A stretch of DNA of 5,535 bases from Planctomycetales bacterium. Lineage in GTDB: Bacteria; Planctomycetota; Planctomycetia; Isosphaerales; Isosphaeraceae. The stretch is taken from the NCBI GenBank assembly GCA_027435495.1, contig DAHZZC010000460.1:1-5535 (forward strand). Direction: 5' to 3'. Position numbers and translations under genes: made by a program. This document shows, piece after piece, positions 5,308 to 5,535 of the stretch. Under the pieces are notes generated by a model. It searched no databases. It had not been told where the DNA came from and saw nothing but the letters and a program-made list of their open reading frames with translations. Every line of letters starts with the position of its first letter. Position 1 is the first letter of the stretch.

Positions 5308-5535
5308 GTGACGGTACGCAACGGTGTCAATGTCGGGATTTTTCTCCGGGTCGCCTTCGCCGGGATCGCGGCCCTCATGGGCGTCGAGGCGAAGGCCGCT
5401 GGGATCTTCCGCGACCTGACCCCGATCGATCGTTCGCAGCCGATCCTGCTCTCGCGGGCCGGTGACGCGATCGCGCTTCGATCGCCGGGCCACCCCGGCG
5501 CGAGACTGGCGTCCTCAGTGCCGCCAGCCTACCTG
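5308..5535 (+). CDS. Unrecognised, probably exported protein, N-terminal part
   Basis: This frame is open from the GTG start to the window edge (76 codons, 3' end missing) and has the G/C-rich third positions of the neighbouring genes. The start MTVRNGVNVGIFLRVAFAGIAALMGVEAKAAG looks like a secretion signal: basic N-region, hydrophobic stretch at residues 9-24, and a possible cut after EAKAA near residue 31. The visible mature part (GIFRDLTPIDRSQPILLSRAGDAIALRS...) matches no family I can name. The gene is 243 nt downstream of the FKBP gene, beyond a possible terminator. Between them, 5118-5295 holds no gene I can support. Confidence 0.55.
   Translation, partial: MTVRNGVNVGIFLRVAFAGIAALMGVEAKAAGIFRDLTPIDRSQPILLSRAGDAIALRSPGHPGARLASSVPPAYL

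Overview
The window reads as chromosomal DNA of a GC-rich bacterium, most likely a planctomycete of the Isosphaeraceae type. This is inferred from style, not from a marker gene: strong G/C bias at third codon positions, GTG starts, wide gaps between genes, and Tat-like N-termini on predicted exported enzymes.

Region 1 (about 1-650) is visibly lower in GC and looks accessory. On the minus strand it holds the N-terminal quarter of a Fic-family protein, which loses family resemblance near position 81 and stops at 6-8, so it appears to be a broken gene. A sigma70-like minus-strand promoter (372-399) lies just upstream. Next to it is a compact 214-bp element (422-635) with perfect 22-bp terminal inverted repeats starting GTAA, an 8-bp direct repeat AAAATGTC on both sides, and a second inverted copy of the end sequence about 45 bp inside each end. 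It has no coding capacity and looks like a MITE or other non-autonomous transposable element. The GTAA ends and 8-bp duplication fit the IS66 family.

Region 2 (855-4492) holds three plus-strand genes. The first encodes a large thiamine-diphosphate enzyme of the acetolactate-synthase superfamily that carries an apparent twin-arginine signal and has Asp in place of the usual second metal-binding Asn. The next two encode an ABC-2 permease (Wzm/KpsM type) and a short ATPase (Wzt/KpsT type). The two ABC genes are 31 nt apart and should form one exporter for a lipid-linked glycan. Small hairpins sit in the 100-nt gap after the ThDP-enzyme gene, so co-transcription there is uncertain.

Region 3 (4493-5535) holds a secreted or membrane-associated FKBP-type peptidyl-prolyl isomerase with an intact active site, a possible terminator hairpin, and the first 76 codons of an unrecognised, probably exported protein that runs off the window.

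Taken together, regions 2 and 3 have a cell-envelope theme: glycan export plus exported enzymes and a folding helper. No defence system, CRISPR array, tRNA or rRNA was seen. The most unusual items are the double-ended MITE and the Tat-tagged ThDP enzyme.
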